Shown here: positions 20,168 to 29,400 of the stretch, in pieces
Layout: every line of letters starts with the position of its first letter
Position numbering within the stretch: the first letter of the stretch is position 1
From: Patescibacteria group bacterium
Lineage (GTDB): Bacteria; Patescibacteriota; Minisyncoccia; Phycocordibacterales; UBA918
Direction: 5' to 3'
DNA length: 40,747 nt
Assembly: GCA_019750255.1 (NCBI GenBank)
Contig: JAIEOU010000003.1
Location: 83,350-124,096, forward strand
Notes under the pieces: generated by a model
What the model saw: only the letters and a program-made list of their open reading frames with translations
Database searches by the model: none
Told to the model about the DNA's origin: nothing
Program-made: the position numbers and the translations under genes

Positions 20168-20716
20168 ATGTTTCTTTCCGATACGGATATAAAAAAAGCG
20201 GTAGAGAGTGGAGCAATTACCCTTGAACCATTTGATCCAGCTCGGCTCCAGCCGGCGAGCTATGACATTAGGCTCGGCAACACGTTTTTAATAAACGAAG
20301 CCCATTCCATTCAGGCAATTGATCCAGCAAAAAAGATCTACCCACAAACGCAAACCCTAACGATTCCTGATGGTGAAGAGTTCGTCCTTCATCCTGGCGT
20401 GAGCATCCTTGGGTATACCAAAGAAAAATTTGGCTCAAATGAGTTTTTGATAGAGCTCAATGGTAAGTCGTCGCTGGCTCGAATTGGACTCATCGTTCAC
20501 AACTCCGCGAGTATTGTGAATCCTGGCCACTTTCTCCATATGGCGCTCGAGCTTTGTAACCTCAATAACGTGCCGATTGTCCTCCGGCCCGGGATGGAGA
20601 TTGCCCAGCTGACGTTTTCAACCCTCTCTTCACCACCGCGGCAATTTTACGCCGAGCGCGGTCGCTATAGCGAAGACAATATCGCGGGGTATAAACCACC
20701 GAAGGAGGTGGTATAG
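20168..20716 (+). CDS. dcd: dCTP deaminase family protein
   Basis: 182 residues, usual length. Deaminates dCTP to dUTP on the way to dTMP. Family elements: LQPASYDIRLGNTF near the N-terminus, NGKSSLARIGLIVHNSA with the substrate-binding SSLAR, VNPGHFLHMALELCN with the Glu expected to activate water, and MEIAQLTF. Some members also hydrolyse dUTP (Dcd-Dut); a separate dut at 23082 makes this unnecessary here. It heads the thymidylate gene group. The end of the gene contains a second extended -10-like box (TGGTATAGA). Confidence 0.93.
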   Translation: MFLSDTDIKKAVESGAITLEPFDPARLQPASYDIRLGNTFLINEAHSIQAIDPAKKIYPQTQTLTIPDGEEFVLHPGVSILGYTKEKFGSNEFLIELNGKSSLARIGLIVHNSASIVNPGHFLHMALELCNLNNVPIVLRPGMEIAQLTFSTLSSPPRQFYAERGRYSEDNIAGYKPPKEVV

Positions 20717-20740
20717 AAATGCAGTTCGCCGCCACTTCTT

Positions 20741-20831
20741 TTTAACAAACACAACCGCTGAATTCTCCCTGTGGGGTCGAATTCAGCGAAGTGTTTGCCT
20801 AAGCAAAATATAGTCGGCCTAAGCCTCCTTA
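20741..20831. repeat. Structured repeat element, copy D
   Basis: Plus strand: outer stem AAACAC/GTGTTT, internal loop ACC/GA with an A-A mismatch, inner stem GCTGAATT/AATTCAGC, loop CTCCCTGTGGGGTCG, then TAAGCAAAATATAGTC, a GGC/GCC hairpin and CCTCCTTA. Its last three bases are the thyX stop codon, so on the thyX strand it begins TAAGGAGGC, as copy A does after nusG. Confidence 0.75.
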
Positions 20832-22208
20832 GTTCTCCTCAACTTTTACAATGTCACTTTCGCCGCGCTTTACGTTAAAGCGTCCCGGGTCTGGGTCGAG
20901 GTGAAGTGTGAGACCAGTATCAGCATAGGCGTCCCTAAGAAGGACAGCCATTTCCGCTGCGCGCTTAGCGAGGGTGGGGTGGACGAGGCTTGTCGCCCGT
21001 AGCTCCACGAGATAGGCGAGTGCCGGTAGGTCGCCTGAAAGGTAGTTGCTGATATCCAGCCCCATGGGGAGATAGTACTGTCGCACGGCAGCGTCGGGTG
21101 TGATTGTCTGCGCAGATGCGAGTTGGCTCGCAATCAATGCTTCGGCTTTGGTGCGCAAGGTCGGAGTGAGTTCACCCAAGTACCACTGATTAAAGCCCAA
21201 ATCGGCCGTAAGAAGCGGCATTCTTTGGGTAACCGCACGGTGGCGTTGAATGTCACGAAATGAACCGAAGTCTAACGTAAAGGCAAAGGCTGCCTCTCCG
21301 TAGGCGCCGAGGAATTTTGGTAGCTCGGTTTTTGCGGGCCGCGCGGCAATGAGTTCGCGGTATGGTGCAAGCGCGGCCTTGTCGATGCTGTCGCGGACGA
21401 GCGCTACCGCCGGTGATTTCAGGTCATGATAGTAGTAGTGCTTATACGAAGCCTTAACGTACGCTTCCGTGCCTTCGTAGCGCTTCTTGTTGGTATCAAA
21501 GGAGTTTGGGTAGACGGTAATCAAGGCGTCTTCCAATTTTTCAGCAATCTCCCGGACCTCAAGGAGGGGATGGTGGCGTAGCTGGAGTATGCGGTCGGCA
21601 AACTGGCGTAAGGTCGTTGTCCAAGCCAGGTTCGTAGAAGCACCAGCCGGGAGAAAGCCCCGGCACATATCAAAGGCGCGCGCCGCAATCGCTTTTTGAT
21701 AAATCGTTTCTTTTTCTTCTGCCCCGCGGGGGTAGCGGGCCGGAAGCGCCGCTTTCATTTCAGCCACCGCTTCCAGATAAAACGTCCGCCAAGTTTCAAG
21801 TACAATGGTACTTTCAGGTGTCCCTACGGGATCAATAAAGGGCTGGGCGGCAAAATCAATGTAGCGGGTTGACGCCTCCTGTCCGTTGTACAGTTTTGAG
21901 TCTTGAATCGCTTTAGCGGCCAGCATCGAGATACCTTCCACAAACACAATCGCGCTGCCGCAGTCACCGATTGATTTGTGTCCGTAGCCAACGTAGTAGG
22001 TGGACATAAATTTTTCCGCCCCGCGCTCGGCGAGGACCTTGAGGTGCTCATCGATACCCCCAGTTGAGCGCGAGTGGAGCGCCTGTAGCATTGAGGTGGC
22101 TTCAGCATTCAACACGGCTCCGGGATTAAGGATTACAATCTTGCCGCCGCCCACGAGCCCGGTCGTGTGGTGGGTGAGGTCGGCCAAATCATTAGTATGG
22201 GTTTTCAT
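20829..22208 (-). CDS. thyX: Double-length ThyX-type flavin-dependent thymidylate synthase
   Basis: 459 residues, about twice a normal ThyX. ThyX methylates dUMP using FAD, NADPH and methylene-tetrahydrofolate. Two ThyX-like halves are visible. The N-half has SKLYNGQEASTRY (104-116), matching the S-x-N-E-x-S-x-R-Y end of the signature, but IQD where RHR should be; then FLPAGASTNLAWTTTLRQF (186-203). The C-half has RHR (322-324) followed by AVTQRMPLL, without the S-x-R-Y part; then YYLPMGLDISNYLSGDLP (378-395). The two halves thus keep complementary pieces. Double-length ThyX-like proteins exist in other bacteria. A -10 box lies 8 nt before the ATG. Confidence 0.85.
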   Translation of the reverse strand: MKTHTNDLADLTHHTTGLVGGGKIVILNPGAVLNAEATSMLQALHSRSTGGIDEHLKVLAERGAEKFMSTYYVGYGHKSIGDCGSAIVFVEGISMLAAKAIQDSKLYNGQEASTRYIDFAAQPFIDPVGTPESTIVLETWRTFYLEAVAEMKAALPARYPRGAEEKETIYQKAIAARAFDMCRGFLPAGASTNLAWTTTLRQFADRILQLRHHPLLEVREIAEKLEDALITVYPNSFDTNKKRYEGTEAYVKASYKHYYYHDLKSPAVALVRDSIDKAALAPYRELIAARPAKTELPKFLGAYGEAAFAFTLDFGSFRDIQRHRAVTQRMPLLTADLGFNQWYLGELTPTLRTKAEALIASQLASAQTITPDAAVRQYYLPMGLDISNYLSGDLPALAYLVELRATSLVHPTLAKRAAEMAVLLRDAYADTGLTLHLDPDPGRFNVKRGESDIVKVEEN

Positions 22209-22216
22209 ATGGTCCT

Positions 22217-22222
22217 AGTGTA
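22217..22222 (-). promoter_or_regulatory. -10 box TACACT of thyX
   Basis: Reverse-strand TACACT ends 8 nt before the ATG at 22208. Confidence 0.45.
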
Positions 22223-22340
22223 GCTTTGTGGCCGAGAGCGCGCTTGTGGATCTTGCGGGGATAGTGTGTACTTGTGGTGTTTAGGACATGGAGCAGGGGG
22301 GTTGTATAGACTTCTTGTGCGAAAAGAAGGCTGCTTATGG

Positions 22341-22346
22341 TATAAA
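22341..22346 (+). promoter_or_regulatory. Extended -10 box of tmk
   Basis: TGG-TATAAA, ending 6 nt before the ATG at 22353. It shows that an upstream in-frame extension is not used. Confidence 0.55.
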
Positions 22347-22352
22347 AAAGCC

Positions 22353-23060
22353 ATGTCAAAAATTGGAACCCTCATAGTGATCGATGGTGCCGATGGTGCC
22401 GGAAAGGCCACTCAGACGAAGCTACTCGTTGACCGATTGCGCAGTGAAGGGCGGACCGTTGAAACGTTGTCGTTTCCCGGCTACGAAACCAATACCTTTG
22501 GAAGACTTATCCGCGAGTGTCTGCTCGGAGAGCGGGGGAATTTTAAGAAGGGAGGAAAAGTGGGCGATTTTGCTTCGCTCGACCCGCGCATTGCTTCGAC
22601 GTTGTATGCAGCTGATCGGTTTGAATCACGACCGCAACTTGTATCGTGGCTCGAGGGTGGCGCCACGGTTATTCTCGATCGCTACGTGAGCTCGAATATG
22701 CTCCATCAAGGCAGCAAGATTCATAATGACGAAGCAGCGCTGACCGAATTCTTGTCTTGGAATGATCATGTCGAGCACACAATTTTCGGGATGCCGCGAC
22801 CGGATGCAATTCTCTATTTAGATGTGCCCTTTGAAGTACGAAAAAATATGATGCACCACGACGGAGTCCGGGGCGAGCTCGATACTGTAGAAAAAGATGA
22901 AGACTACCAACGAGCGGCTGAGGAGTGTTCACGAACGCTGCTCGCGCGGCTCAATAATTGGACACCGATTAAGTGTACCGAGAATGGAGTTATTAAATCC
23001 AAAGAGGCGATTCATGAACAGGTGTACAACACTGCCACGCAAATACTTGCTCGCGCCTAA
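22353..23060 (+). CDS. tmk: Thymidylate kinase
   Basis: 235 residues. Phosphorylates dTMP to dTDP. The P-loop reads DGADGAGKATQTKLL (about 10-24; Ala replaces the usual Ser/Thr after GK). The DRYVSSNMLHQG motif carries the DR(Y/H) and substrate-binding residues. LYLDVPFEVRK and a lid region follow. It is longer than the common 205-215 residues because of a loop (GERGNFKKGGKVGDFASLD). The start follows from the -10 box. It lies divergent from thyX and 21 nt before dut. Confidence 0.93.
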   Translation: MSKIGTLIVIDGADGAGKATQTKLLVDRLRSEGRTVETLSFPGYETNTFGRLIRECLLGERGNFKKGGKVGDFASLDPRIASTLYAADRFESRPQLVSWLEGGATVILDRYVSSNMLHQGSKIHNDEAALTEFLSWNDHVEHTIFGMPRPDAILYLDVPFEVRKNMMHHDGVRGELDTVEKDEDYQRAAEECSRTLLARLNNWTPIKCTENGVIKSKEAIHEQVYNTATQILARA

Positions 23061-23066
23061 TCTTGG

Positions 23067-23072
23067 TATACT
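23067..23072 (+). promoter_or_regulatory. Extended -10 box of dut
   Basis: TGG-TATACT, ending 9 nt before the dut ATG, just after the tmk stop. Confidence 0.5.
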
Positions 23073-23081
23073 TCTTCCCAT

Positions 23082-23504
23082 ATGAAACTACTCATCAAAA
23101 AAATTGACCCCGCTGCCAAGGTGCCGAGCTTTGCCCACAGTACTGATGCTGGGCTCGACGTATGCTCACTTGAAGAGGTGGTCATCCTTCCTGGGGAACG
23201 GAAGTCGCTTCGGACAGGCATAGCGATGGCGATACCGGAAGGCCATGTCGGCCTGGTTTGGGACAAGAGTGGCATTGCGCACAAGGGCGGGCTAAAGACG
23301 CTGGGAGGCGTCATCGACGCTGGGTACCGCGGCGAAATTTTTGTCGGTCTTTTGAATGCAGGCGATAGCGCCTATACGTTTGCGGTGGGCGACAAGGTAG
23401 CGCAAATTCTTATTCAGACAATTGTGCAGCCGGAATTAGTGGTAGCCGATGAGCTGCCTGAAGCTGACCGTGGCGAAGGCGCCTTCGGCAGCACGGGGAA
23501 GTAA
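23082..23504 (+). CDS. dut: dUTPase
   Basis: 140 residues. Hydrolyses dUTP to dUMP and pyrophosphate, keeping uracil out of DNA and feeding ThyX. All five motifs can be followed: STDAGLDV, the DKSGIAHKGG region, GGVIDAGYRGEI with the catalytic Asp, the AQILI strand, and the C-terminal RGEGAFGSTGK that closes on the substrate. Trimeric type. Confidence 0.97.
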   Translation: MKLLIKKIDPAAKVPSFAHSTDAGLDVCSLEEVVILPGERKSLRTGIAMAIPEGHVGLVWDKSGIAHKGGLKTLGGVIDAGYRGEIFVGLLNAGDSAYTFAVGDKVAQILIQTIVQPELVVADELPEADRGEGAFGSTGK

Positions 23505-23531
23505 GGCGTATTAAGAGCTGCGGTATTGTCC

Positions 23532-23873
23532 ATGAAAAACAGAAACACCAACCTCAGGATTGCAATTGGACTGGTCGCATTGGTGGCGCTGGTCGCAGGC
23601 TTTGTGTATGGTCCCGGATACCTGCGGGAGCGTGAGGAGGGGAGGTTGAATACCGTTGGGACAGAAGTGCCGGCTGTTATCCTTGGTGTGGAAGAGACAG
23701 GAAATCGGTATAACGATATGTCCGAGTTACTCTATACAGTCGAGGTTACACCGGTTGGCGCTGCGCCGTACCGGGTTTCCATCACGACCGTTGGCACGCC
23801 ACAGCCCGGAGGAACGCCAGTGACGGTGGTCGTAGATCCAAACGATACACAGAGTGTTGCCTTTAAACAATAA
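23532..23873 (+). CDS. Small membrane-anchored protein, DUF3592-like
   Basis: 113 residues from ATG 23532 (an in-frame TTG two codons earlier is less likely). One TM helix (about 10-30) and a small beta domain: VPAVILGVEETG, ELLYTVEVTPVG, APYRVSITTVG, GTPVTVVVDPNDT. The pattern of an N-terminal anchor, a short beta barrel and a D-P-x-D ending resembles DUF3592 proteins of unknown function. It lies between dut and glyA with 27- and 9-nt gaps and may be co-transcribed. Confidence 0.65.
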   Translation: MKNRNTNLRIAIGLVALVALVAGFVYGPGYLREREEGRLNTVGTEVPAVILGVEETGNRYNDMSELLYTVEVTPVGAAPYRVSITTVGTPQPGGTPVTVVVDPNDTQSVAFKQ

Positions 23874-23882
23874 TATTCCCGC

Positions 23883-25151
23883 ATGTCACACTACGATTTC
23901 ATAAAAGCCCAGGACGCCGAGGTGTTTGGCGCACTCATGGGGGAGGAGGAGCGTGAACGGCACGGCATCGAACTCATCCCGTCAGAGAACTACGTATCGC
24001 GGGCGGTCTTAGAGGCTAACGGCTCAGTCTTTACCAATAAGTACTCGGAGGGATATCCTGGCAAGCGCTATTACGGGGGTCAGGAATTTACCGATATTGT
24101 TGAGACGATTGCGATTGAGCGCGCGAAGCAACTCTTTGGCGCAGCCTTCGCTAATGTGCAGCCACTAGGCGGCGCAGCGGCGAATGTTGCCATGTACTTT
24201 GCGCTCATGGAGCCCGGCGACACCGTACTTGGTATGGATCTTTCGCACGGCGGACACTTGACCCACGGTCACCCGACGACCGCCATCAATAAAGTGTTCA
24301 ATTTTGTTCGCTACAAGATGAAGGATGTTGATACCGGTGAAATTGATTATGAGCACTTGCGCCAAGTGGCCCTCGAGCACAAGCCAAAAATAATTCTAGC
24401 TGGCTTCTCGGCCTATAGTCGAGAACTTGATTACGCGAAGTTTGTCGAGATTGCGCGCGAGGTTGGAGCGTATACCGTAGCTGATATGGCACATATCGCT
24501 GGACTAATTGCCGGTGGTGCGCTTAAGAATCCTTTTGATGCGGGCTTTGATGTAATAATCACGACCACCCACAAGACCTTGCGCGGTCCGCGCGGGGGGA
24601 TGATTCTCGTCCGCGAGAACGCTGATATTGCCAAGAAAATAAACAAGGCAGTATTCCCGGGGATGCAGGGCGGTCCGCACATGCAAGCCATTGCCGCCAA
24701 GGCGGTGGCCTTTGGTGAGGCGCTTCATCCAAATTTTAAAGTGTACGCGGCGCAGGTACTCAAAAACGCCAAAGCGATGGAGGTGGTGTTTAAAAATGAA
24801 GGGGTGCGCCTACTGTGTGGCGGAACCGACAATCACCTACTACTTGCGGATGTATACGGTTCACTCGGGGTAACCGGGCAGGAGGCGGAAGTGCTGCTCG
24901 ATGAGGTCGGTATAACGCTAAACAAAAACATGATTGCGGATGAACCCCGCACCGCCATGGACCCGTCAGGTATACGCTTTGGTACCCCGGCTATGACTAC
25001 TCGCGGTATGAAAGAGTTGCAAGCGACACGTCTCGCTGAACTTATGCTCGAGACCCTTCGCCACAAGGACGATACTGCGAAGAAGTTGGCGGTGAAGGCG
25101 GAGATAAAAGAAATGTGCCTGGCGCACCCCGTTCCCGAGTCGTTTGTTTAA
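23883..25151 (+). CDS. glyA: Serine hydroxymethyltransferase
   Basis: 422 residues, usual length. PLP enzyme that converts serine and tetrahydrofolate to glycine and methylene-tetrahydrofolate, the carbon donor for ThyX. It has LIPSENYVSRAVLEANGS, NKYSEGYPGKRYYGG, ADMAHIAGLIAGG and the PLP-lysine site TTTHKTLRGPRGG. No gap or truncation. A terminator follows. Confidence 0.98.
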   Translation: MSHYDFIKAQDAEVFGALMGEEERERHGIELIPSENYVSRAVLEANGSVFTNKYSEGYPGKRYYGGQEFTDIVETIAIERAKQLFGAAFANVQPLGGAAANVAMYFALMEPGDTVLGMDLSHGGHLTHGHPTTAINKVFNFVRYKMKDVDTGEIDYEHLRQVALEHKPKIILAGFSAYSRELDYAKFVEIAREVGAYTVADMAHIAGLIAGGALKNPFDAGFDVIITTTHKTLRGPRGGMILVRENADIAKKINKAVFPGMQGGPHMQAIAAKAVAFGEALHPNFKVYAAQVLKNAKAMEVVFKNEGVRLLCGGTDNHLLLADVYGSLGVTGQEAEVLLDEVGITLNKNMIADEPRTAMDPSGIRFGTPAMTTRGMKELQATRLAELMLETLRHKDDTAKKLAVKAEIKEMCLAHPVPESFV

Positions 25152-25175
25152 CATTGCGACTACCAGTGAAGAGAG

Positions 25176-25207
25176 CAAACGGTGCGACCTGCAGGTCGCA
25201 CCATTTG
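25176..25207 (+). terminator. Terminator after glyA
   Basis: A 22-nt perfect palindrome (25181-25202, GGTGCGACC core) flanked by CAAA and TTTG that extend the stem. Confidence 0.8.
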
Positions 25208-25210
25208 TTG

Positions 25211-25216
25211 TACAAT
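25211..25216 (+). promoter_or_regulatory. -10 box TACAAT of the DUF2914 gene
   Basis: TACAAT ends 7 nt before ATG 25224, favouring that start over 25182 and 25215. Confidence 0.5.
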
Positions 25217-25223
25217 GTTCCAT

Positions 25224-26318
25224 ATGGTTTGGCGTTCATTGTTAGAGAGACCGGCGGTGCGGGCGGTGCAAAAGCACTGGCTGTCGATGGCGTTCGTGCT
25301 TGGGTTTGTTAGTGACCTGATCCTTCTTAATCAAATCGATAGTCTCTTCGATAACCTTCTCCTCGCGTTTTATGTCACGCTTGCGACTGTCTCGCTCCTG
25401 TTATTTTATGCCGGTGTCGCACAGCGGGGCGGGGAACGCTTTTCGCGAATATGCGAGCGGTACATGCCGGTCCTCATGCAGTACTCGTTTGGCGGTCTCT
25501 TGTCAGGGATGCTTATTTTCTATGGCCGCTCGGGAGATTTTTTTGTCAGTGCGCCGTTTTTGCTTTTGATTGTCGGCGTGGTATTTGGGAACGAATTTAT
25601 AGTGAAGCGGAGCAATCGGCTGTTGTTCCATCTTGCGCTCTATTTCATCGGTACCTTTTCGTACCTCGTCATGGTTGTCCCTCTCCTGACTGGCTATATG
25701 GGTGACGTTATATTCGTGGGCTCAGGGATACTGGCGGCACTTCTTATTTTTGCAGTGGTAAAGCTGCTTATCCGCATTATTCCCAATTTTGTTACCCTGC
25801 AAATCCGCTCAATTGTGTTTGTACTCGGTGGTATTTACGTGTTGTTTAATGGTCTCTATTTCTTGAACGTTATTCCCCCGATCCCACTCTCACTTACCGA
25901 ATTACATATCTATCACTCAGTTGAAAAAACAAGCGCTGGAGGGTATCGCGTACTCACTGCAAACGAAAGCTGGTGGGAGCAATTGCCGTACTTGCCGATT
26001 ACTTTCTCGCCAGCACCAGGGAAGGGTGCCTACTGCTTTGCGCGGGTGTATACGCCGGTACGGCTCCATACCGATATTTACCACCATTGGGAGTACTACA
26101 GTGAGGCGGCTGGTGAATGGCAATCGCGCTTTCGTATCTCCTATCCTATCTCAGGAGAAAACAAAAGTGGCTATGGCGGCTACTCTGTATCCAATAATCT
26201 GGCTAACGGTAAGTGGCGTTGTAGTGTAGAGACTGAGCGGGGGCAGGTGCTCGGACGACGTACCTTTACGGTTGATCTCAGTCAGTCGCCCGGCGAACTG
26301 ATTACTCGAGTAGAATAA
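25224..26318 (+). CDS. DUF2914 multi-pass membrane protein
   Basis: 364 residues. About seven TM helices (residues 17-230) are followed by a C-terminal extracytoplasmic domain with HTDIYHHWEYYSEAAGEWQ, FRISYPISG and GKWRCSVETERGQVLGRRTF, the DUF2914 signature. The function of the domain is unknown; it may bind carbohydrate or act in envelope stress. An earlier start at 25182 would include part of the glyA terminator and is unlikely. It lies upstream of ileS but has its own -10 box. Confidence 0.88.
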   Translation: MVWRSLLERPAVRAVQKHWLSMAFVLGFVSDLILLNQIDSLFDNLLLAFYVTLATVSLLLFYAGVAQRGGERFSRICERYMPVLMQYSFGGLLSGMLIFYGRSGDFFVSAPFLLLIVGVVFGNEFIVKRSNRLLFHLALYFIGTFSYLVMVVPLLTGYMGDVIFVGSGILAALLIFAVVKLLIRIIPNFVTLQIRSIVFVLGGIYVLFNGLYFLNVIPPIPLSLTELHIYHSVEKTSAGGYRVLTANESWWEQLPYLPITFSPAPGKGAYCFARVYTPVRLHTDIYHHWEYYSEAAGEWQSRFRISYPISGENKSGYGGYSVSNNLANGKWRCSVETERGQVLGRRTFTVDLSQSPGELITRVE

Positions 26319-26353
26319 CCGAAATGTTGATGCTACCAGAGCACTTGTCGTTG

Positions 26354-26409
26354 TGGTAGGATGCCTTTACATGCCTGATACGCATGGTTCCAAATGCTCA
26401 CGCATTTGG
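26354..26409 (+). promoter_or_regulatory. Promoter and leader hairpin of ileS
   Basis: TGG-TAGGAT (26354-26362) gives a leader of about 75 nt holding the hairpin CCAAATGC-TCAC-GCATTTGG (26390-26409). No T-box signature is visible. Confidence 0.4.
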
Positions 26410-26442
26410 TTATGTCTGATATACATAATAATTTAATTTCAT

Positions 26443-29400
26443 ATGAGTAAGCTACAGGGTCGTGAGAACGACACCGTTACAGTCGACACGGTAGTAAAAA
26501 GCGAGGTCGCCCTACGTGAGGAAACTATCCAGGCGTTTTGGGAAGAGCACGACATTTTTCATAAAAGTATAACGACGCCCGCCGGCGCCGAACCAAAAGG
26601 GGACTTCGTTTTTTACGACGGGCCGCCATTTGCGACTGGCACCCCGCACTACGGACATATTTTGGCCGGTACTATCAAGGATGCCATTCCGCGTTTTTGG
26701 ACGATGCAGGGTTACCGGGTGCGTCGTAAGTGGGGGTGGGATTGCCATGGGCTTCCACTCGAGAACCTCATCGAGAAGAAGCTAGGGTTGGCGACGAAGC
26801 GTGATATTGAAACCTACGGGGTAAAAAACTTTAACGAAGCGGCGCGTGCGGCGGTGATGGAATATGCTGATGATTGGGCAAAAGTAGTGCCACGCATGGG
26901 GAGGTGGGCGGATATGGAAGTGGACTATAAGACGATGGATAGCACCTACACCGAAAGCGTGTGGTGGGTGTTTTCCGAGCTTAATAAAAAAGGGCTCGTC
27001 TACGAAGGTTTCAAGAGTATGCACCTTTGCCCGCGCTGCGGGACAACCCTCAGTAACTTCGAGGTAAACCAAGGGTATAAAGATATAAAAGATATTGCCG
27101 TGACGGTAAAGTTGCCGCTCCTCGACGCAGCGGGTCTGCCGACCGATACCAGTCTCCTTGTTTGGACGACTACACCGTGGACGTTACCCGGCAATATGGC
27201 CGCGGCTATCCACCGCGACTTTGAGTACGTGAAGGTACAACTTGAGGGCGGGTATGTAATTCTGGCCAAAGGGCGTCTAGCCCAGCTCGGTGACACCCCT
27301 CATGAAATCGTCGAAACCATGAAGGGTAGCGACCTGGTCGGACGTTCTTATGAGCCGCCATTTAATTATTGGCAGAAGCAGGACTTCGATGGTAAAGGTA
27401 AGGCTTGGAAAATCTATCACGCTGACTATGTTGAGCTTGGTGAAGAAGGAACCGGCGCGGTGCACCTCGCTCCGGCCTATGGGGATGAGGACATGCAGCT
27501 CGCGAAAGCCGAGGGCGTACCAATCATGCATCACGTCGATGGCGCTGGGCACTTCCTCGATTTTGTGACCGACTTTGCCGGACAGCTCGTGAAGCCAAAA
27601 GATGATGATGAAGCTGGCGTCGATCACAAGGCCGCAGACATTGAAGTACTGAAAAAACTTCAGGAAATGGGGAAGGTGTTTAAGAAGGAAAATATCACCC
27701 ATAGCTACCCGCACTGTTGGCGCTGTGACACGCCGCTCCTCAACTACGCGACCACGTCGTGGTTTGTGAATGTGCCCAAGATAAAGGATGAACTGGTGGC
27801 AGCGAACGACACCGTACAGTGGGTACCCGACCACGTGGGCAGTAACCGGTTTGGTCGCTGGCTCGAAGGGGCACGCGACTGGGCGGTGTCGCGCCAGCGC
27901 TATTGGGGTGCCCCTCTTCCGATCTGGAAAAACGAAGTGACGGGGGAGTATAAAGTCTTCGGATCACTAAAAGAACTTTTGAGTCATGCTCCGAAGCGGG
28001 GTAATCAATACTTTGCTGTGCGGCATGCGCAAGCAGAGAGCAATCTCACTGGTGTTATAAATGCGCTTTCTGGTACAGACAATCCACTCACTGAAACTGG
28101 TAGGGCACAGTGTGTGGAAATTGCATCAGCGCTCAGAGACAAAGGAATTACGAAAATCGTACACTCTGGTCTCGAGCGTGGACGTGAGACGGCCGAGCGG
28201 GTAGCAGCGAGCCTTGGTCTTCCCTTAGAGGTTGTTGTCGAAGATTCTCGCATCATTGAATTCCAAGTTGGCGCAGCCTACGAAGGTAAAACATGGGAGG
28301 AGTTTAATGCGAACTTTAATAGTGAAGCGGAGAAGTTTACCAAAGAGCTCCCTGGCGTGGAGCGTCGTCGTGACCTCATTAAGCGAGCTGGTGAGTTTCT
28401 GTATGAATTTGACGCAGCTCACCGAGAGGAAAATGTACTTATCGTTGGTCATGGTAGTTCTATCTTTGCGCTGCAGTGTGCCGCCGAAGGTGCCGACATG
28501 AAGCGTACGGTAGCGCTCAAGGAAGAAGGATATCTAAAAAATGCTGAAGTCCGACCAGTGCCGTTTACACCCCTGCCACACAACGACTTTTACGAGCTCG
28601 ACTACCATAGACCATATATCGATGATTTTGAGGTGGTTGATACCGACGGTACGCGACTTGTGCGTGTTCCCGACGTTTTTGACTGTTGGTTTGAGTCAGG
28701 CTCGATGCCTTATGCGCACCATCATTACCCATTTTCCTGCGGTAATGAGCAATTTGGAAAAGAGTATTTCCCAGCCCAGTTTATCGCCGAAGGGCTCGAT
28801 CAAACGCGGGGCTGGTTCTACTCACTCATTGTGCTGGGAACGGCTCTGTTTGGTAAATCGCCGTATGAGCACGTGATTGTTAATGGACTTGTGCTGGCTG
28901 AAGACGGAAAGAAGATGTCAAAGTCATTGCGTAATTACCCCGACCCAATGGAGCTTACAGAACGGGTGGGAGCGGATGCGATGCGCTACTACCTTCTCAC
29001 TTCACCGGTGGTGCGCGGCGAGGATTTGCACTTCTCCGAAAAGGAAGTGCTCGAGCTACAGCGAAAGAATATTGGTCGCCTCCATAACGTACTTGCGATG
29101 TACGAGCTGTATAAAGACGGTACGGCACCGGGAGGAGATTCGGCGAATATTCTCGACCGGTGGATTGTGGCGCGCCTCAACCAGCTGATTGCCGACTCGG
29201 AGGCGGGGTATCGCGCGTACGAGCTCGACCGGGCAACACGCCCAGTCGCGGACTTTATTGATGACCTGTCGGTCTGGTATCTGCGTCGTAGTCGTGACCG
29301 CCTTAAGGGTGATGACGCAGAGGATAAGGCGCTTGCCCTTGGAACCTTGCGACACGTATTACGCGAGCTCGCGCTTGTTATGGCCCCGGTCATGCCATTT

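Noticed and set aside
1719-25202. Same 8-nt stem GGTGCGAC/GTCGCACC in hairpins at 1719-1738 and 25181-25202
   Set aside because: Short, orientation differs and flanks are unrelated; likely coincidence in GC-rich hairpins.
26319-26442. T-box riboswitch before ileS
   Set aside because: The leader is only about 75 nt and lacks the T-box sequence and specifier stem; just one short hairpin is seen.
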